DNA of 64,000 nt, taken from NCBI RefSeq assembly GCF_000282455.1, contig NZ_AKJG01000041.1:1-64000 (forward strand), read 5' to 3'. The notes under the pieces are model-generated. The model searched no databases, was not told the DNA's origin, and was given only the letters and a program-made list of their open reading frames with translations. Every line of letters begins with the position of its first letter. The first letter of the stretch is position 1. Of the stretch, positions 1-9,165 are shown piece by piece. The stretch comes from Pseudomonas sp. GM74. Its GTDB lineage: Bacteria; Pseudomonadota; Gammaproteobacteria; Pseudomonadales; Pseudomonadaceae. A program made the translations under genes and the position numbers.

Positions 1-1336
1 GGTCGGCACCGGCAGCGCCGTTAAGCGAGTCATTGCCGACGCCGCCGTTCAGATGATCATTGGCGCGGCCACCTGTCAGTGTGTCGTTACCCGCGCCGCC
101 ATCAATGATCACGCTGCCGGCGCTGGTCCAGGTCAGGGTGTTGGCCAAGGCATCGCCTGTCAGGCTGGAAACCTTGTTGCCGTTCGCGTCAAAGCGCTGG
201 GTATAGACGTCAACTTGCCCATGCGCCCCATAGGACTCCCAGGCAATCACATAGCCGCCATCGGTCAATGCTGTAACCTGGCCGAACGATTGATTACCGG
301 TAGTGGTGGTGTTGATGCGGGTTTCGGTACCAACCTTGACACCGCTGGCATTGAAGAGTTGGGCAAAGATGCCATTTACATCACCGGTGCCTTGGCCTGC
401 CCAGGTCACCAGATAACCGCCATCCGTCATGGCGGTGACATTGGGCTCTTCCTGATTGCCAATGGTGGTGGTGTTCACCCGGGTTTCTGCACCCACTTTT
501 ACGCCTGCGGCATTGAAAAGCTGCGCGTAGACGTCGCCAGGGGCATCGGTTTCGTCATTACCATCGCCATCGTCGGGAGCTGATTGCCAGGTGACGACAT
601 AGTTACCGCTACTCAGCACCTTGATCATGGGGTCAGTCTGATCGTCGGCAACCCTGGTATTGATGCGAATTTCTCCGCCCGACTTACTGCCGTCGACCTT
701 GAACCGTTGACCGAAGATGCCGGATGTATCGCCGGTCCCGTTGCCCTCCCAAACCACCATCATGCCGCCATCGGCGAGGCCGGTGACGGTAGGGCCATCC
801 TGGTCGTATTGAGTGGTGGTAGAGACGCGAGTTTCTGCACCTACCTTTGCCCCGCTGGCGTTATAGCGCTGCAGGTAACCGCCCCAGCCGCTGCCGTCCT
901 GACCATACGAAGACCACGACACCACAAAACCGCCGTCGCTGAGCGCGGTGATCTCCGCACTGTCCTGCATGCCGATTCTGGTTGTGTTGACGATGAACTC
1001 ACTTCCAACCTTGGCGCCATTGGCGTTGTAGACCTGGGCGGCGATGTCCGACATGTCGTCGAAGGTATCCGATTGCCAGGCGACCACGTAGCCACCGTTG
1101 GCCAATGCGGTAATGGTGGGATCTTCCTGTGCGCTGTTGGTAACGTTGTTGACGAGGGCTGGTGCGCCTACCTTCACGCCACTGGCGTTATAGCGCTGGG
1201 TATAGATGTAATCGGTAAAGCTTGTTCCCTGATCGCTCCACGCCACGATGTAACCACCATCTTTCAGGGCCGTGAGGGAGGGCTCGGAATGATAGCCAGT
1301 TGTAGGGTTGACGCGGATTTCGCCCAGGGTTGCCAT
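1..1336 (-). CDS. Large RTX/beta-propeller-like repeat protein (partial, 3' end missing)
   Basis: Open on the minus strand from an ATG at 1336, preceded by an AAGGAA ribosome site, to the window edge; 445 codons are visible. The visible part has seven copies of a ~55-residue unit built on DGGYVVxWxS followed by YxQRFNAxGxKVGxExxVNT. It then passes, in the last ~60 residues, into glycine/aspartate nonapeptides of the RTX type (GGAGNDTL, GGVGNDSL). RTX repeats bind calcium and are typical of proteins secreted by type I systems. Seven equal units ahead of them suggest a seven-bladed propeller, which is my inference. No N-terminal signal peptide is seen, consistent with a C-terminal secretion signal beyond the edge. 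Function unknown; adhesin, secreted enzyme carrier or surface protein are all possible. Confidence 0.8.
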   Translation of the reverse strand, partial: MATLGEIRVNPTTGYHSEPSLTALKDGGYIVAWSDQGTSFTDYIYTQRYNASGVKVGAPALVNNVTNSAQEDPTITALANGGYVVAWQSDTFDDMSDIAAQVYNANGAKVGSEFIVNTTRIGMQDSAEITALSDGGFVVSWSSYGQDGSGWGGYLQRYNASGAKVGAETRVSTTTQYDQDGPTVTGLADGGMMVVWEGNGTGDTSGIFGQRFKVDGSKSGGEIRINTRVADDQTDPMIKVLSSGNYVVTWQSAPDDGDGNDETDAPGDVYAQLFNAAGVKVGAETRVNTTTIGNQEEPNVTAMTDGGYLVTWAGQGTGDVNGIFAQLFNASGVKVGTETRINTTTTGNQSFGQVTALTDGGYVIAWESYGAHGQVDVYTQRFDANGNKVSSLTGDALANTLTWTSAGSVIIDGGAGNDTLTGGRANDHLNGGVGNDSLNGAAGAD

Positions 1337-1503
1337 TGCAAATTCCTTTTACGCAAAGAAAACGGAAGAGGCCGGCAGTTTACAGCGCAAAGCGATGGCG
1401 TCAAATTGCCATCATTCGTCGGACGTATCAGGTGGGGGAGTTAAGGCAGGGTGGAGAGTGGCTTGGTCTGGAGGTGGTCCGGCGACCATTAAATCGCAGG
1501 CAT
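1337..1503. other. Leader region of the RTX repeat protein
   Basis: This stretch lies between the tRNA-Phe terminator and the start of the repeat protein. I see no ORF that looks real and no clear -35/-10 pair; it must carry the promoter of the repeat gene if that gene is transcribed separately from the tRNA. Confidence 0.4.
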
Positions 1504-1536
1504 AAAAAAACCCTGAATCTTTCGATTCAGGGTTTT
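1504..1536 (-). terminator. Rho-independent terminator after tRNA-Phe
   Basis: On the minus strand a perfect 9-bp stem (CCCTGAATC / GATTCAGGG) with a four-base GAAA loop is extended by A/T pairs and followed by seven T residues. It begins 8 bases after the CCA end of the tRNA. Confidence 0.92.
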
Positions 1537-1543
1537 CGGTATT

Positions 1544-1619
1544 TGGTGCCCAGAGACGGAATCGAACCGCCGACACGGGGATTTTCAATCCCCTGCTCTA
1601 CCGACTGAGCTATCTGGGC
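1544..1619 (-). tRNA. tRNA-Phe (anticodon GAA)
   Basis: A 76-base cloverleaf beginning GCCCAGATAGCTCAG, with anticodon loop TTGAAAA, T-arm GGTTCGATTCC and encoded CCA end. The acceptor stem GCCCAGA/TCTGGGC pairs perfectly. It follows yggX in the same direction but has its own strong promoter. Confidence 0.97.
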
Positions 1620-1629
1620 AACGGGGCGC

Positions 1630-1658
1630 ATTAAACGGGTTTTTCAGGGGGTCGTCAA
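1630..1658 (-). promoter_or_regulatory. Sigma-70 promoter of tRNA-Phe
   Basis: On the minus strand TTGACG (1658-1653) and TTTAAT (1635-1630) are separated by exactly 17 bases. The segment between the -10 and the tRNA is GC-rich (GCGCCCC), the discriminator type expected of a stringently controlled stable-RNA promoter. The predicted start lies within a few bases of the mature 5' end. Confidence 0.8.
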
Positions 1659-1721
1659 GCAAGTTTTCAAAAAAATTTAATTATTACCGTCGCTTACGTT
1701 CCGCCCCCCAATAAATCGGGG

Positions 1722-1994
1722 TTATTCCGACGGCGGCACATAGCCTTCGGCCTTGGCGTAATCCTCGCCGGAGAAGTACTTGTCCATCTCGCCCTGAAGA
1801 TATTTGCGATCTTCGGCGTTCATCATGTTCAGGCGTTTTTCGTTGATCAGCAGGGTCTGGTGTTTCTGCCAGTCGGCCCAGGCCTTTTGCGAGACGTGGT
1901 CAAAAATGTCCTGGCCTTTGGCGCCCGGGAAGGGAGCGCGCTCCAGGCCTGGCAATTCTTCTTTGTACTTGCGGCACATGATGGTGCGGGTCAT
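1722..1994 (-). CDS. yggX: Fe(2+)-trafficking / oxidative damage protection protein YggX
   Basis: A 90-residue cytosolic protein with the family hallmarks: N-terminal [19 protein letters not shown] containing the single conserved Cys, then [21 protein letters not shown]. YggX proteins protect iron-sulfur clusters and are linked to iron handling under oxidative stress. The start codon overlaps the mutY stop (ATGA, 1991-1994), so the two are translationally coupled. The pairing makes sense because MutY carries a 4Fe-4S cluster. A short GC hairpin lies directly after the stop at 1703-1721. Confidence 0.95.
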   Translation of the reverse strand: MTRTIMCRKYKEELPGLERAPFPGAKGQDIFDHVSQKAWADWQKHQTLLINEKRLNMMNAEDRKYLQGEMDKYFSGEDYAKAEGYVPPSE

Positions 1995-3058
1995 GACGAC
2001 TCTCCTGCGTTCAATACGGCGGCCGCGCGTTCGAGCAAGGTTTTGACCGGGGCGGCAAGGCCCAGGCGCGGCGGGGTGGCGAGGTTATACCAGAGCCAGT
2101 CAGCCTCGGCCATGTGATGGCCGGTCTCCTGGACCTGAACCAGCCAGGGTTCGATGGATAGCTGAAAATGGCTGAAGGTGTGCACCAGGCTTGGCAATGC
2201 CTGTTGGGTGCCCAGTTCCAGCGAGTGCTGCGATGCCAGGTGCGGCAGGTCGTCGAGGTCGTCGAGTTCCGGCAGGCTCCACAAACCGCCCCACAGGCCC
2301 GTGGACGGGCGACGGTACAGAAGGATCGCGCCGTCGTTGTTGGCGAGCATCGGCATCAATGTGCGTTTCTGCGGGATGGCTTTGCGCGGCTTGGGGATCG
2401 GGTAGCGGGTTTCCAGGCCGAGCATGTGCGCCTCGCAGCCCTTTTCCAGTGGGCACAGCAGGCAACTCGGTTTGCTGCGGGTGCAGAGCGTCGCCCCCAG
2501 GTCCATCATCGCCTGGGTGTAGGCGTTGACGCGGGTCTGCGGCGTAAAGCGCTCAGCGTTGGCCCAGAGCTGTTTGGCGACCTTCGGCTCACCGGGGTAG
2601 CCCTCTTGCGCGGTAAAGCGCGCCAGCACGCGTTTGACGTTGCCATCGAGGATCGGCGCGCGCAGGCCCATGCTGATACTGGCAATGGCGCCGGCGGTGG
2701 ACAGGCCGATCCCCGGCAAATCAGTGAGCTTTTCCACGTCCCGGGGGAATTCGCCGCCGTACTGCTCGACGACGATCTTCGCGGTCTTCTGCAAATTGCG
2801 CGCGCGGGTGTAGTAACCCAGGCCCGTCCACAGGTGCAGCACTTCGTCTTCCGGTGCCGCCGCCAAGGCTTCGACCGTCGGCAGCGAAGCCATGAATCGG
2901 TCAAAGTAGTTCAGCACGGTGCTGACCTGGGTTTGCTGCAACATGATTTCCGAGACCCATACCCGGTATGGGTTGATGTCCTGCTGCCATGGCAAATCGT
3001 GCCGGCCGTGGCGGTCGAACCAGTCCAGCACCGCCGTTGAAAACTGCTCGGCTCTCAT
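1991..3058 (-). CDS. mutY: A/G-specific adenine DNA glycosylase MutY
   Basis: 355 residues. Removes adenine mispaired with 8-oxoguanine or guanine. Visible elements are catalytic Glu37 ([11 protein letters not shown]), the helix-hairpin-helix [12 protein letters not shown] ending near catalytic Asp138 ([10 protein letters not shown]), the C-x6-C-x2-C-x5-C 4Fe-4S motif ([17 protein letters not shown]) and a C-terminal NUDIX-like 8-oxoG recognition domain. I chose the ATG at 3058 giving MRAEQF because Glu37 and Asp138 then fall at the E. coli numbering and because it forms an ATGA overlap with the AsmA stop. A longer in-frame ORF upstream would lie inside the AsmA gene. Downstream it overlaps yggX by four bases. 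Confidence 0.97.
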   Translation of the reverse strand: MRAEQFSTAVLDWFDRHGRHDLPWQQDINPYRVWVSEIMLQQTQVSTVLNYFDRFMASLPTVEALAAAPEDEVLHLWTGLGYYTRARNLQKTAKIVVEQYGGEFPRDVEKLTDLPGIGLSTAGAIASISMGLRAPILDGNVKRVLARFTAQEGYPGEPKVAKQLWANAERFTPQTRVNAYTQAMMDLGATLCTRSKPSCLLCPLEKGCEAHMLGLETRYPIPKPRKAIPQKRTLMPMLANNDGAILLYRRPSTGLWGGLWSLPELDDLDDLPHLASQHSLELGTQQALPSLVHTFSHFQLSIEPWLVQVQETGHHMAEADWLWYNLATPPRLGLAAPVKTLLERAAAVLNAGESS

Positions 3059-5286
3059 CGCTTGAACAGCTCCTTGAGCGCGTCTTTCAGTTTCGGGTCG
3101 ACCTTGTCGCCCCATTTCTCGTCGATTTTTTCGCTGATCCGGTCGCCGGCCCGTTTGGCCGCGACCTGGCTCATGCGGTCGTTATCCACACGGCAAGCCT
3201 TGGCGCCCAGTTCCAGCGGGCCGCGGCAGCGCAGTGGCCACTCGATGCCGACAAACTTGTCGCCGACCTGACAGGCCGGGTCCGGCATGGCGCTGGTATC
3301 GCCCTCGACGATGATGCCGACGCGGTAGTCCATGCCCAGTACTCGCAGATCGATATCACCGTCACCGTTGACGGTCATGCCCGGGATGCGCACTTTCAGG
3401 TCCGGGTTGCTGGCCACGCCATTACGAAAGGTCAGGTTGCCCCTGAGCTCCTGGAAGGGCGTGTCCTTGCCCCGCGGCTCGCTGCCGAGGGTTTTGCGAT
3501 TGAGCGTAGCGATGCCTTTGCACAGCTGTTGTTCAAGGTTGGCGTTGAGCAGCACGCCATTGTTGATGACGAAACTGGCGTTGCCGTTGAGGGTTTCGAT
3601 CAACGCTTTCTGGCTGTTGCCGCTGCCGGTCAGGCTGCTGTTGAGCGTCACCAGGCCCTTGACCGGCGGATTCTTGCCCTGGCTTTCGAGGATTTTTTCC
3701 GCCGGTACCCGGTTGATCTTCGTCTGCAGATTCAGCGCCGGCACGGGTTGGCGCACATCGAGCGTGCCGGTGGTTTCGAAGTTGCCCTCGTACAGATCGC
3801 CGCGCAGGTTGGCCAACGTCAGCAGGCCGCCCTGGCCGGTGGCCTTGAGTGCCGCGTTATGGATCGGCAGTTTTTGCAGGGTCAACTGGCCGAAGGTCAG
3901 GTCGGCGTCCACGTCGAGTTTGCTCAAGCGTTCCACGGGCAACAGGCGCTCGTTGCTCCACGCGTCCTTGGTCGGCGCGGGCGGCAACGGAGTGCTGCCG
4001 GCGCCGGCCATGGCATCGGCTTCGGTGCTGGCGACTTCGGCCTGACGCACTTGTGTCGCACTATTGGCCTCGGCGGACTTCGGTGGCAGGTAACGGTCGA
4101 CATTGAAGGTGTCGGCCTTGAGTACTGCGCGCAGCGATTGCTTGGCGAAATCTTCGACGGCAATGCGGCCGCTGAAGGTGCTGTCGTCGACTTTCAGGTT
4201 GAAGTTGTCGAGCGCCAGGCTGGTGGGTGTTGCCGCCAGACGGCTGACCAGTTCGACCTTGCTCAGGCTGCCTTCGGCCATGGCCGGGAGTTTCTGGCCG
4301 ATACTGTCAACGAATTTCGCCAGGTCGAACTGGGCGATCGAGATGCCGCCGCTGACCTGTGGGGTCTTGTCGAGGTCGTTGACCTTCAGTTCACCCAGTG
4401 CCCGCAGTTGGTTGGCGGCGATCTTGATGCCGGTCCACTCGGCGACATTGGCTGCCTTGTCCAGCACCAGCTGGCCCTGGGCGGAGAACGTCATGGTCTT
4501 GCCTTGCAGCGGGTCGCCGGTCACTTCACCGGAGAACCGCATGTCTTCGAGCTGATAGCGTTGCAGTGCACGCGCGATACGCACCTCACCGTTGAGCTCG
4601 GTACGCACTCGCAGTGCCGGCTGGTTGGCTGACAGGAAAGCCGTGAGCTTGAGCGGAATGTTAACGGAGTCGTGAACCGCACCGGTGCTCAACTGGATGC
4701 TTTCGGCGCTGAAGCTCTTGCCGGTTTTCTCGTCGCTGTATTCGACCCGTGCGTTGTTCACGGTCAGGCTGTCGATGTCCAGGCGGATCGGCTGCGGCGG
4801 TTTTTCTGCCGCGACGCTGGCTTCGGGTGCAGGTTCACTCGCTGCGGGCGCAGTACTGGTCGTGTCGGCGTTGGCCGGCGCCGGCACCTTGCCGACGTCT
4901 TCCCAATTGCCGTGGCCGTCCTTGTCACGGTTCAGGCGCAGGTTCAGGCCCTCGACGCGCACGTCGCTCATTTGCACTTCACGGCGCAGCAGCGGCAGTA
5001 CGCGCACCGACAGACCGAGCATCTGCAAGTCGGCAAACGGCTCGGTCGGCTTGATCAGGGTCGCCACACTGGCGTCGTGCAGCTCCAGGCCCAGCCAGGG
5101 GAACAGGCTCCAGCCGATATCGCCATTGAGCGTCAGCTCGATGTGGGCCTTGTCGCGGGCAATCTGGCGGATCTCGTCTTTGTAGTCGTTGGGATCGAAG
5201 AGGTGGGTCAGGGCAAAGCCCAGCGCCACAATGATCAGCAACAGCCCGAGAAGTACCAGACCCAGGATTTTGCCGAACGCTTTCAT
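3055..5286 (-). CDS. AsmA family protein
   Basis: 743 residues. AsmA proteins are large, mostly periplasmic bridge-like proteins held in the inner membrane by an N-terminal helix and implicated in outer-membrane assembly and lipid transport. Here the start MKAFGKILG leads into one hydrophobic segment (about residues 5-28) followed by the typical FDPNDYKDEI and GDIGWSLFPWLGLEL region. The C-terminal AsmA-like domain (NGDGDIDLRVLGMDYRV) is present. A low-complexity Ala/Pro/Glu stretch occurs near residue 150. The ATG at 5286 has AAGGA seven bases upstream; an in-frame start ten codons earlier lacks one. First gene of a tight minus-strand set with mutY and yggX. Confidence 0.93.
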   Translation of the reverse strand: MKAFGKILGLVLLGLLLIIVALGFALTHLFDPNDYKDEIRQIARDKAHIELTLNGDIGWSLFPWLGLELHDASVATLIKPTEPFADLQMLGLSVRVLPLLRREVQMSDVRVEGLNLRLNRDKDGHGNWEDVGKVPAPANADTTSTAPAASEPAPEASVAAEKPPQPIRLDIDSLTVNNARVEYSDEKTGKSFSAESIQLSTGAVHDSVNIPLKLTAFLSANQPALRVRTELNGEVRIARALQRYQLEDMRFSGEVTGDPLQGKTMTFSAQGQLVLDKAANVAEWTGIKIAANQLRALGELKVNDLDKTPQVSGGISIAQFDLAKFVDSIGQKLPAMAEGSLSKVELVSRLAATPTSLALDNFNLKVDDSTFSGRIAVEDFAKQSLRAVLKADTFNVDRYLPPKSAEANSATQVRQAEVASTEADAMAGAGSTPLPPAPTKDAWSNERLLPVERLSKLDVDADLTFGQLTLQKLPIHNAALKATGQGGLLTLANLRGDLYEGNFETTGTLDVRQPVPALNLQTKINRVPAEKILESQGKNPPVKGLVTLNSSLTGSGNSQKALIETLNGNASFVINNGVLLNANLEQQLCKGIATLNRKTLGSEPRGKDTPFQELRGNLTFRNGVASNPDLKVRIPGMTVNGDGDIDLRVLGMDYRVGIIVEGDTSAMPDPACQVGDKFVGIEWPLRCRGPLELGAKACRVDNDRMSQVAAKRAGDRISEKIDEKWGDKVDPKLKDALKELFKR

Positions 5287-5364
5287 GGGCGAGTCCTTGT
5301 AATTAGTCGAATTCAAAATTTAGCCGAGGAGTATAGCGCCCCCGAACAGACGACCGGTCAGTGA

Positions 5365-5769
5365 TCAAGCCGGCAATACGTCCAGCGGCAGTTTCAGCTT
5401 GGCGGCCAGCGCCTGAGCCTCCAGATGCCCGGCAGGCGCCAGCAGGCGCAGGGGCATGCCCGATTGCGCGGCCATTTTTCGGGCTTCGGCGACCAGTCGC
5501 TCGGCAACACCACGGCGACGGGTAATTTTTCGTACACATATTTGGGACAAGTACCAGGCGTCTTGGTGCCTCTGCAATCGGGCCGCGCCCAGCAGGCGAT
5601 CATTGAAGCGTCCGGCGATCAGTGTGCCGTCGCGCAAACAGTCTTCGATCAATTGCGCGGCCCCGGCAAACGGGGCGAACAGCCAGTCCGGGGCGTCGCT
5701 GTAGATCTTGTCCAGATCCTGCCGATCCTGGGCAGTGGCTTGGTTCAGCGGCTCGACAATGATCGGCAT
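5365..5769 (-). CDS. panM: PanM/PanZ-type GNAT protein, aspartate decarboxylase maturation factor
   Basis: 134 residues with a minimal GNAT fold. It shares with E. coli PanM the QDRxDLxKI N-terminus, RFNxRLLxAxRL strand and RKITRRRGV acetyl-CoA loop. PanM binds acetyl-CoA and the PanD proenzyme, triggers its self-cleavage and gates pantothenate synthesis. No panD lies in this window. It sits upstream of, and in the same direction as, the AsmA gene, separated by about 80 bases. Assignment is from motif similarity; a generic GNAT acetyltransferase is the alternative. Confidence 0.78.
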   Translation of the reverse strand: MPIIVEPLNQATAQDRQDLDKIYSDAPDWLFAPFAGAAQLIEDCLRDGTLIAGRFNDRLLGAARLQRHQDAWYLSQICVRKITRRRGVAERLVAEARKMAAQSGMPLRLLAPAGHLEAQALAAKLKLPLDVLPA

Positions 5770-6000
5770 GGTGATTCCTGTGAGGTCATGAAGCGATAGA
5801 GATCAGATGACGTACAAAAGGTGATGTCAGTTTGGTTTTTCTGTCACTTGCAAATGGTAACCTTTGCCCGTTCGTCCGTCCTTCTGCGACCTATTGTCGC
5901 GCAACAAGGTGCTCCACCAAAAAAACGGTCATGCCTGCGTGCATAAAGGCCGGGAGCGGGCCGTGGCTGGCGAACCATACTGATAATTGGGGGATACACA
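5770..6000. other. Divergent intergenic region panM / MFS transporter
   Basis: About 230 bases separating two divergent genes, so it must hold both promoters. I see no convincing sigma-70 pair. A GGGGGAT ribosome site is present just before the MFS start at 6001. Confidence 0.4.
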
Positions 6001-7665
6001 ATGACCACGAGCATCACGGCGGACGGCTTCAGTGCCGACCAGCCTGCGTTCCTGTCCAAGGAGCGGATCATCGCCAAGCCCGGTTTCAATCGTTGGCTGG
6101 TGCCACCGGCCGCGTTGGCCATCCACTTGTGCATCGGCATGGCCTACGGCTTTTCGGTGTTCTGGTTGCCGCTGTCCAAGGCGCTGGGCATCTCCGCTCC
6201 AGTGGCCTGCGCACCGGACATGAGTTTTATCGCACAAGTCTTTTCGTCCCAGTGTGACTGGCCGATCTCGATGCTCGGCTGGATCTACACCCTGTTCTTC
6301 ATCTTCCTGGGTTGCTCGGCCGCCATCTGGGGTGGCTGGCTGGAACATGCCGGGCCGCGCAAGGCCGGTGTCGTATCGGCGCTGTGCTGGTGTGGTGGCC
6401 TGCTGATTTCGGCGCTGGGGGTGTATACCCATCAGATCTGGCTGATGTGGATCGGCTCCGGGGTCATCGGCGGTATCGGCCTGGGCCTGGGTTACATTTC
6501 GCCGGTATCGACCCTGATCAAATGGTTCCCGGACAAGCGCGGCATGGCGACGGGCATGGCGATCATGGGCTTCGGCGGCGGCGCAATGGTCGGCGCTCCA
6601 CTGGCGACGGCGCTGATGGGGCATTTCGCCTCGCCAACCAGCGTCGGCGTCTGGCAGAGCTTCCTGGCGATGGCCGCGATCTACTTCGTGTTCATGATCG
6701 GTGGCGCGCTGTCCTACCGCGTTCCGCCAACCGGCTGGAAGCCTGAAGGATGGACGGCCCCGGTGAAAAAAGCCTCGAACGCGATGATCACTCATCGTCA
6801 TGTTCACGTGAATGTGGCCTGGAAGACGCCGCAGTTCCGTCTGGTGTGGCTGGTGCTGTGCCTGAACGTTTCGGCTGGTATCGGCATCCTCGGCATGGCG
6901 TCGCCACTGTTGCAGGAAGTGTTCGCGGGCAAGTTGCTGGGCAATGACCTGGCCTTCGGTCAACTGGACACCTCGCAACTGGCTTCGATCGCCGCCATCG
7001 CTGCCGGCTTCACCGGTTTGCTGAGCCTGTTCAACATCGGCGGGCGCTTCTTCTGGGCTTCGTTCTCGGATTACCTGGGCCGTAAAAACACTTACTTCGT
7101 TTTCTTCGCCCTGGGTTTTGCCCTGTACGGACTGATTCCGAACCTTGGTCACCTGGGCAGCATCGCGCTGTTCGTGGCGGCGTTCTGCATCATCCTGTCG
7201 ATGTATGGCGGTGGTTTCGCGACTGTTCCTGCGTATCTGGCGGACCTGTTCGGTACGCAGATGGTCGGTGCGATTCACGGTCGCCTGCTGACGGCGTGGG
7301 CTGCTGCCGGCGTGCTCGGTCCGGTGCTGGTGAACTACCTGCGTGAATATCAGCTGAGCATCGGTGTCGAGCGCGCGGCGGCCTACGACATCACCCTGTA
7401 CATCCTCGCCGGCCTGCTGGTGCTGGGTTTCCTGTGCAACCTGCTGGTGCGTCCGGTGGCGGACAAGTACTTCATGACCGACGCCGAACTGGCTGCCGAA
7501 CAGGCGCTGGGCCATGACAAAGGCGCTGACGCCAGTACGTCGCTGGAGTGGAAAGCCGCGCCGGGCACCAAGCCGCTGGCGATTGCGGCGTGGCTGGTGG
7601 TGGGCATTCCGCTGGCGTGGGGTGTGTGGGTGACCTTGCAGAAGACGGCGGTACTCTTCCACTAG
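6001..7665 (+). CDS. OFA-family major facilitator transporter (oxalate/formate antiporter-like)
   Basis: 554 residues with about 12 membrane segments. The sequence IHLCIGMAYGFSVFWLPLSKALG in helix 1, the GYISPVSTLIKWFPDKRGMATG loop and the second-half GRFFWASFSDYLGRKNTYFVFF loop are characteristic of the oxalate:formate antiporter family of the MFS. An insert with CAPD...SSQCDW occurs in the first external loop and is typical of the proteobacterial branch. The C-terminus adds a hydrophilic stretch and a last hydrophobic helix. Family members exchange or take up small carboxylates; the substrate cannot be told from sequence. Monocistronic, ending in an inverted repeat pair. Confidence 0.88.
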   Translation: MTTSITADGFSADQPAFLSKERIIAKPGFNRWLVPPAALAIHLCIGMAYGFSVFWLPLSKALGISAPVACAPDMSFIAQVFSSQCDWPISMLGWIYTLFFIFLGCSAAIWGGWLEHAGPRKAGVVSALCWCGGLLISALGVYTHQIWLMWIGSGVIGGIGLGLGYISPVSTLIKWFPDKRGMATGMAIMGFGGGAMVGAPLATALMGHFASPTSVGVWQSFLAMAAIYFVFMIGGALSYRVPPTGWKPEGWTAPVKKASNAMITHRHVHVNVAWKTPQFRLVWLVLCLNVSAGIGILGMASPLLQEVFAGKLLGNDLAFGQLDTSQLASIAAIAAGFTGLLSLFNIGGRFFWASFSDYLGRKNTYFVFFALGFALYGLIPNLGHLGSIALFVAAFCIILSMYGGGFATVPAYLADLFGTQMVGAIHGRLLTAWAAAGVLGPVLVNYLREYQLSIGVERAAAYDITLYILAGLLVLGFLCNLLVRPVADKYFMTDAELAAEQALGHDKGADASTSLEWKAAPGTKPLAIAAWLVVGIPLAWGVWVTLQKTAVLFH

Positions 7666-7675
7666 CGCAGGTCCC

Positions 7676-7764
7676 TGTGGGAGCGGGCTTGCTCGCGAAA
7701 GCGGTGTGTCAGTTGACATGTATGTGTCTGGCAATCCGCCTTCGCGAGCAAGCCCGCTCCCACA
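7676..7764. repeat. Inverted REP pair (GTGGGAGCGGGCTTGCTCGCGAA type)
   Basis: Left arm 7676-7699 (TGTGGGAGCGGGCTTGCTCG + CGAA) and right arm 7741-7764 are exact reverse complements separated by about 41 bases. This is the commonest REP class of the window. Confidence 0.93.
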
Positions 7765-7889
7765 TTTGATCTCCATAGGGTGCAATTACTGCGTTCGACT
7801 GCTTGTACTGACATGTACACCCTCGGCTGTACCGGATTCACTCCGTCAGGGATATCACCTCTCGTGTTTCTGTTTGGCGCCCGCAAGCC

Positions 7890-7895
7890 TATAAT
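7890..7895 (+). promoter_or_regulatory. Possible -10 element of the hisB promoter
   Basis: A perfect TATAAT lies 39 bases before the hisB start. No good -35 is found at 16-18 bases, only TTTCTG at 7867, so this is a tentative call. Confidence 0.4.
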
Positions 7896-7933
7896 GGCTG
7901 CCTTTTTCGCCCAATGATTTTGCGGAGCTGGTG

Positions 7934-8527
7934 ATGGCCGAACGTAAGGCGTCTGTCGAGCGCGACACTCTGGAAACCCAGATCAAAGCCTCGATCAACC
8001 TCGATGGCACCGGAAAGGCCCGATTCGATATCGGTGTTCCTTTTCTTGAGCACATGCTGGACCAGATCGCCCGTCACGGGTTGATCGACCTGGATATTGT
8101 CAGCAAGGGCGACCTGCATATCGATGACCACCACACGGTGGAAGACGTCGGTATCACCCTCGGCCAGGCGTTTGCCAAAGCCATCGGCGACAAGAAAGGC
8201 ATCCGTCGCTACGGCCACGCCTACGTGCCGCTCGATGAGGCGCTGTCGCGCGTGGTGATCGACTTCTCCGGCCGTCCAGGCCTGCAGATGCATGTTCCGT
8301 ACACCCGCGCCACCGTCGGCGGCTTCGACGTTGACCTGTTCCAGGAATTCTTCCAGGGCTTCGTCAACCACGCATTGGTCAGCCTGCACATCGACAACCT
8401 GCGTGGCACCAACACCCACCACCAGATCGAAACCGTGTTCAAGGCTTTCGGCCGCGCCCTGCGCATGGCCGTCGAGCTCGATGACCGCATGGCCGGGCAA
8501 ATGCCATCGACCAAGGGCGTTCTGTAA
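7934..8527 (+). CDS. hisB: Imidazoleglycerol-phosphate dehydratase HisB
   Basis: 197 residues, the monofunctional bacterial form (no fused phosphatase). Catalyses step six/seven of histidine synthesis, converting imidazole glycerol phosphate to imidazole acetol phosphate. The duplicated metal-binding motifs are visible: [12 protein letters not shown] and [10 protein letters not shown] in the first half, then [19 protein letters not shown] in the second. The ATG at 7934 has GGAG eight bases upstream; a GTG immediately before it is a less likely start. Its stop overlaps the hisH start (TAATG). First gene of the his block. Confidence 0.97.
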   Translation: MAERKASVERDTLETQIKASINLDGTGKARFDIGVPFLEHMLDQIARHGLIDLDIVSKGDLHIDDHHTVEDVGITLGQAFAKAIGDKKGIRRYGHAYVPLDEALSRVVIDFSGRPGLQMHVPYTRATVGGFDVDLFQEFFQGFVNHALVSLHIDNLRGTNTHHQIETVFKAFGRALRMAVELDDRMAGQMPSTKGVL

Positions 8528-9165
8528 TGCAGACAGTCGCGGTTATCGATTACGGCATGGGCAACCTGCACTCGGTGGCCAAGGCCCTCGAGCACGTGGG
8601 TGCCGGCAAGGTGCTGATCACCAGCGATGCGAACGTGATTCGCGAAGCCGACCGGGTGGTTTTCCCCGGCGTCGGCGCGATTCGCGATTGCATGGCGGAG
8701 ATCCGTCGTCTCGGCTTCGATTCGCTGGTGCGTGAAGTCAGCCAGGACCGTCCGTTCCTCGGCATCTGCGTGGGCATGCAAGCCTTGCTCGATACCAGCG
8801 AGGAGAACGACGGCGTCGACTGCATCGGCCTGTTCCCGGGCGCGGTGAAGTTCTTCGGCAAGGATCTGGTCGAAGACGGCGAACACCTGAAAGTCCCGCA
8901 CATGGGCTGGAACGAAGTGAAGCAGAAGGTCAGTCACCCGCTGTGGCACGACATTCCGGACATGGCGCGGTTCTACTTCGTGCACAGCTACTACATCGCT
9001 GCCGCCAACGCGCGGCAGGTGGTGGGTGGCGGTCACTACGGTGTCGATTTCGCCGCGGCGCTGGCCGAAGGCTCGCGTTTCGCCGTGCAGTTCCACCCGG
9101 AGAAAAGCCATACCCATGGCCTGCAGTTGCTGCAGAACTTCGCTGCGTGGGACGGTCGCTGGTAA
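8527..9165 (+). CDS. hisH: Imidazole glycerol phosphate synthase, glutaminase subunit HisH
   Basis: 212 residues, class I glutamine amidotransferase. The triad is visible as Cys81 ([11 protein letters not shown]), His190 and Glu192 (VQFHPEKS). It supplies ammonia to HisF through an internal tunnel; hisF lies 1.2 kb downstream in the same block. The start overlaps the hisB stop by one base and the next gene begins directly after its stop codon. Confidence 0.97.
   Translation: MQTVAVIDYGMGNLHSVAKALEHVGAGKVLITSDANVIREADRVVFPGVGAIRDCMAEIRRLGFDSLVREVSQDRPFLGICVGMQALLDTSEENDGVDCIGLFPGAVKFFGKDLVEDGEHLKVPHMGWNEVKQKVSHPLWHDIPDMARFYFVHSYYIAAANARQVVGGGHYGVDFAAALAEGSRFAVQFHPEKSHTHGLQLLQNFAAWDGRW

Noticed and set aside
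53..1444. Two adjoining plus-strand frames at the left edge with internal repeats
   Set aside because: The repeats are the reverse complement of the minus-strand DGGYVVxW repeat protein, which has a good start, ribosome site and RTX motifs.
2989..4632. 547-codon frame antisense to the AsmA gene and other long antisense frames (for example 14161-15432, 47290-49116, 49689-51959, 55381-56979)
   Set aside because: All mirror well-supported genes codon by codon and have typical antisense composition; high GC content makes such open frames common.
5929..7785. 618-codon open frame on the strand opposite the MFS transporter
   Set aside because: It is antisense to a gene with clear family motifs, is rich in His/Gln/Arg as antisense frames of GC-rich genes are, and has no recognisable domain or ribosome site.
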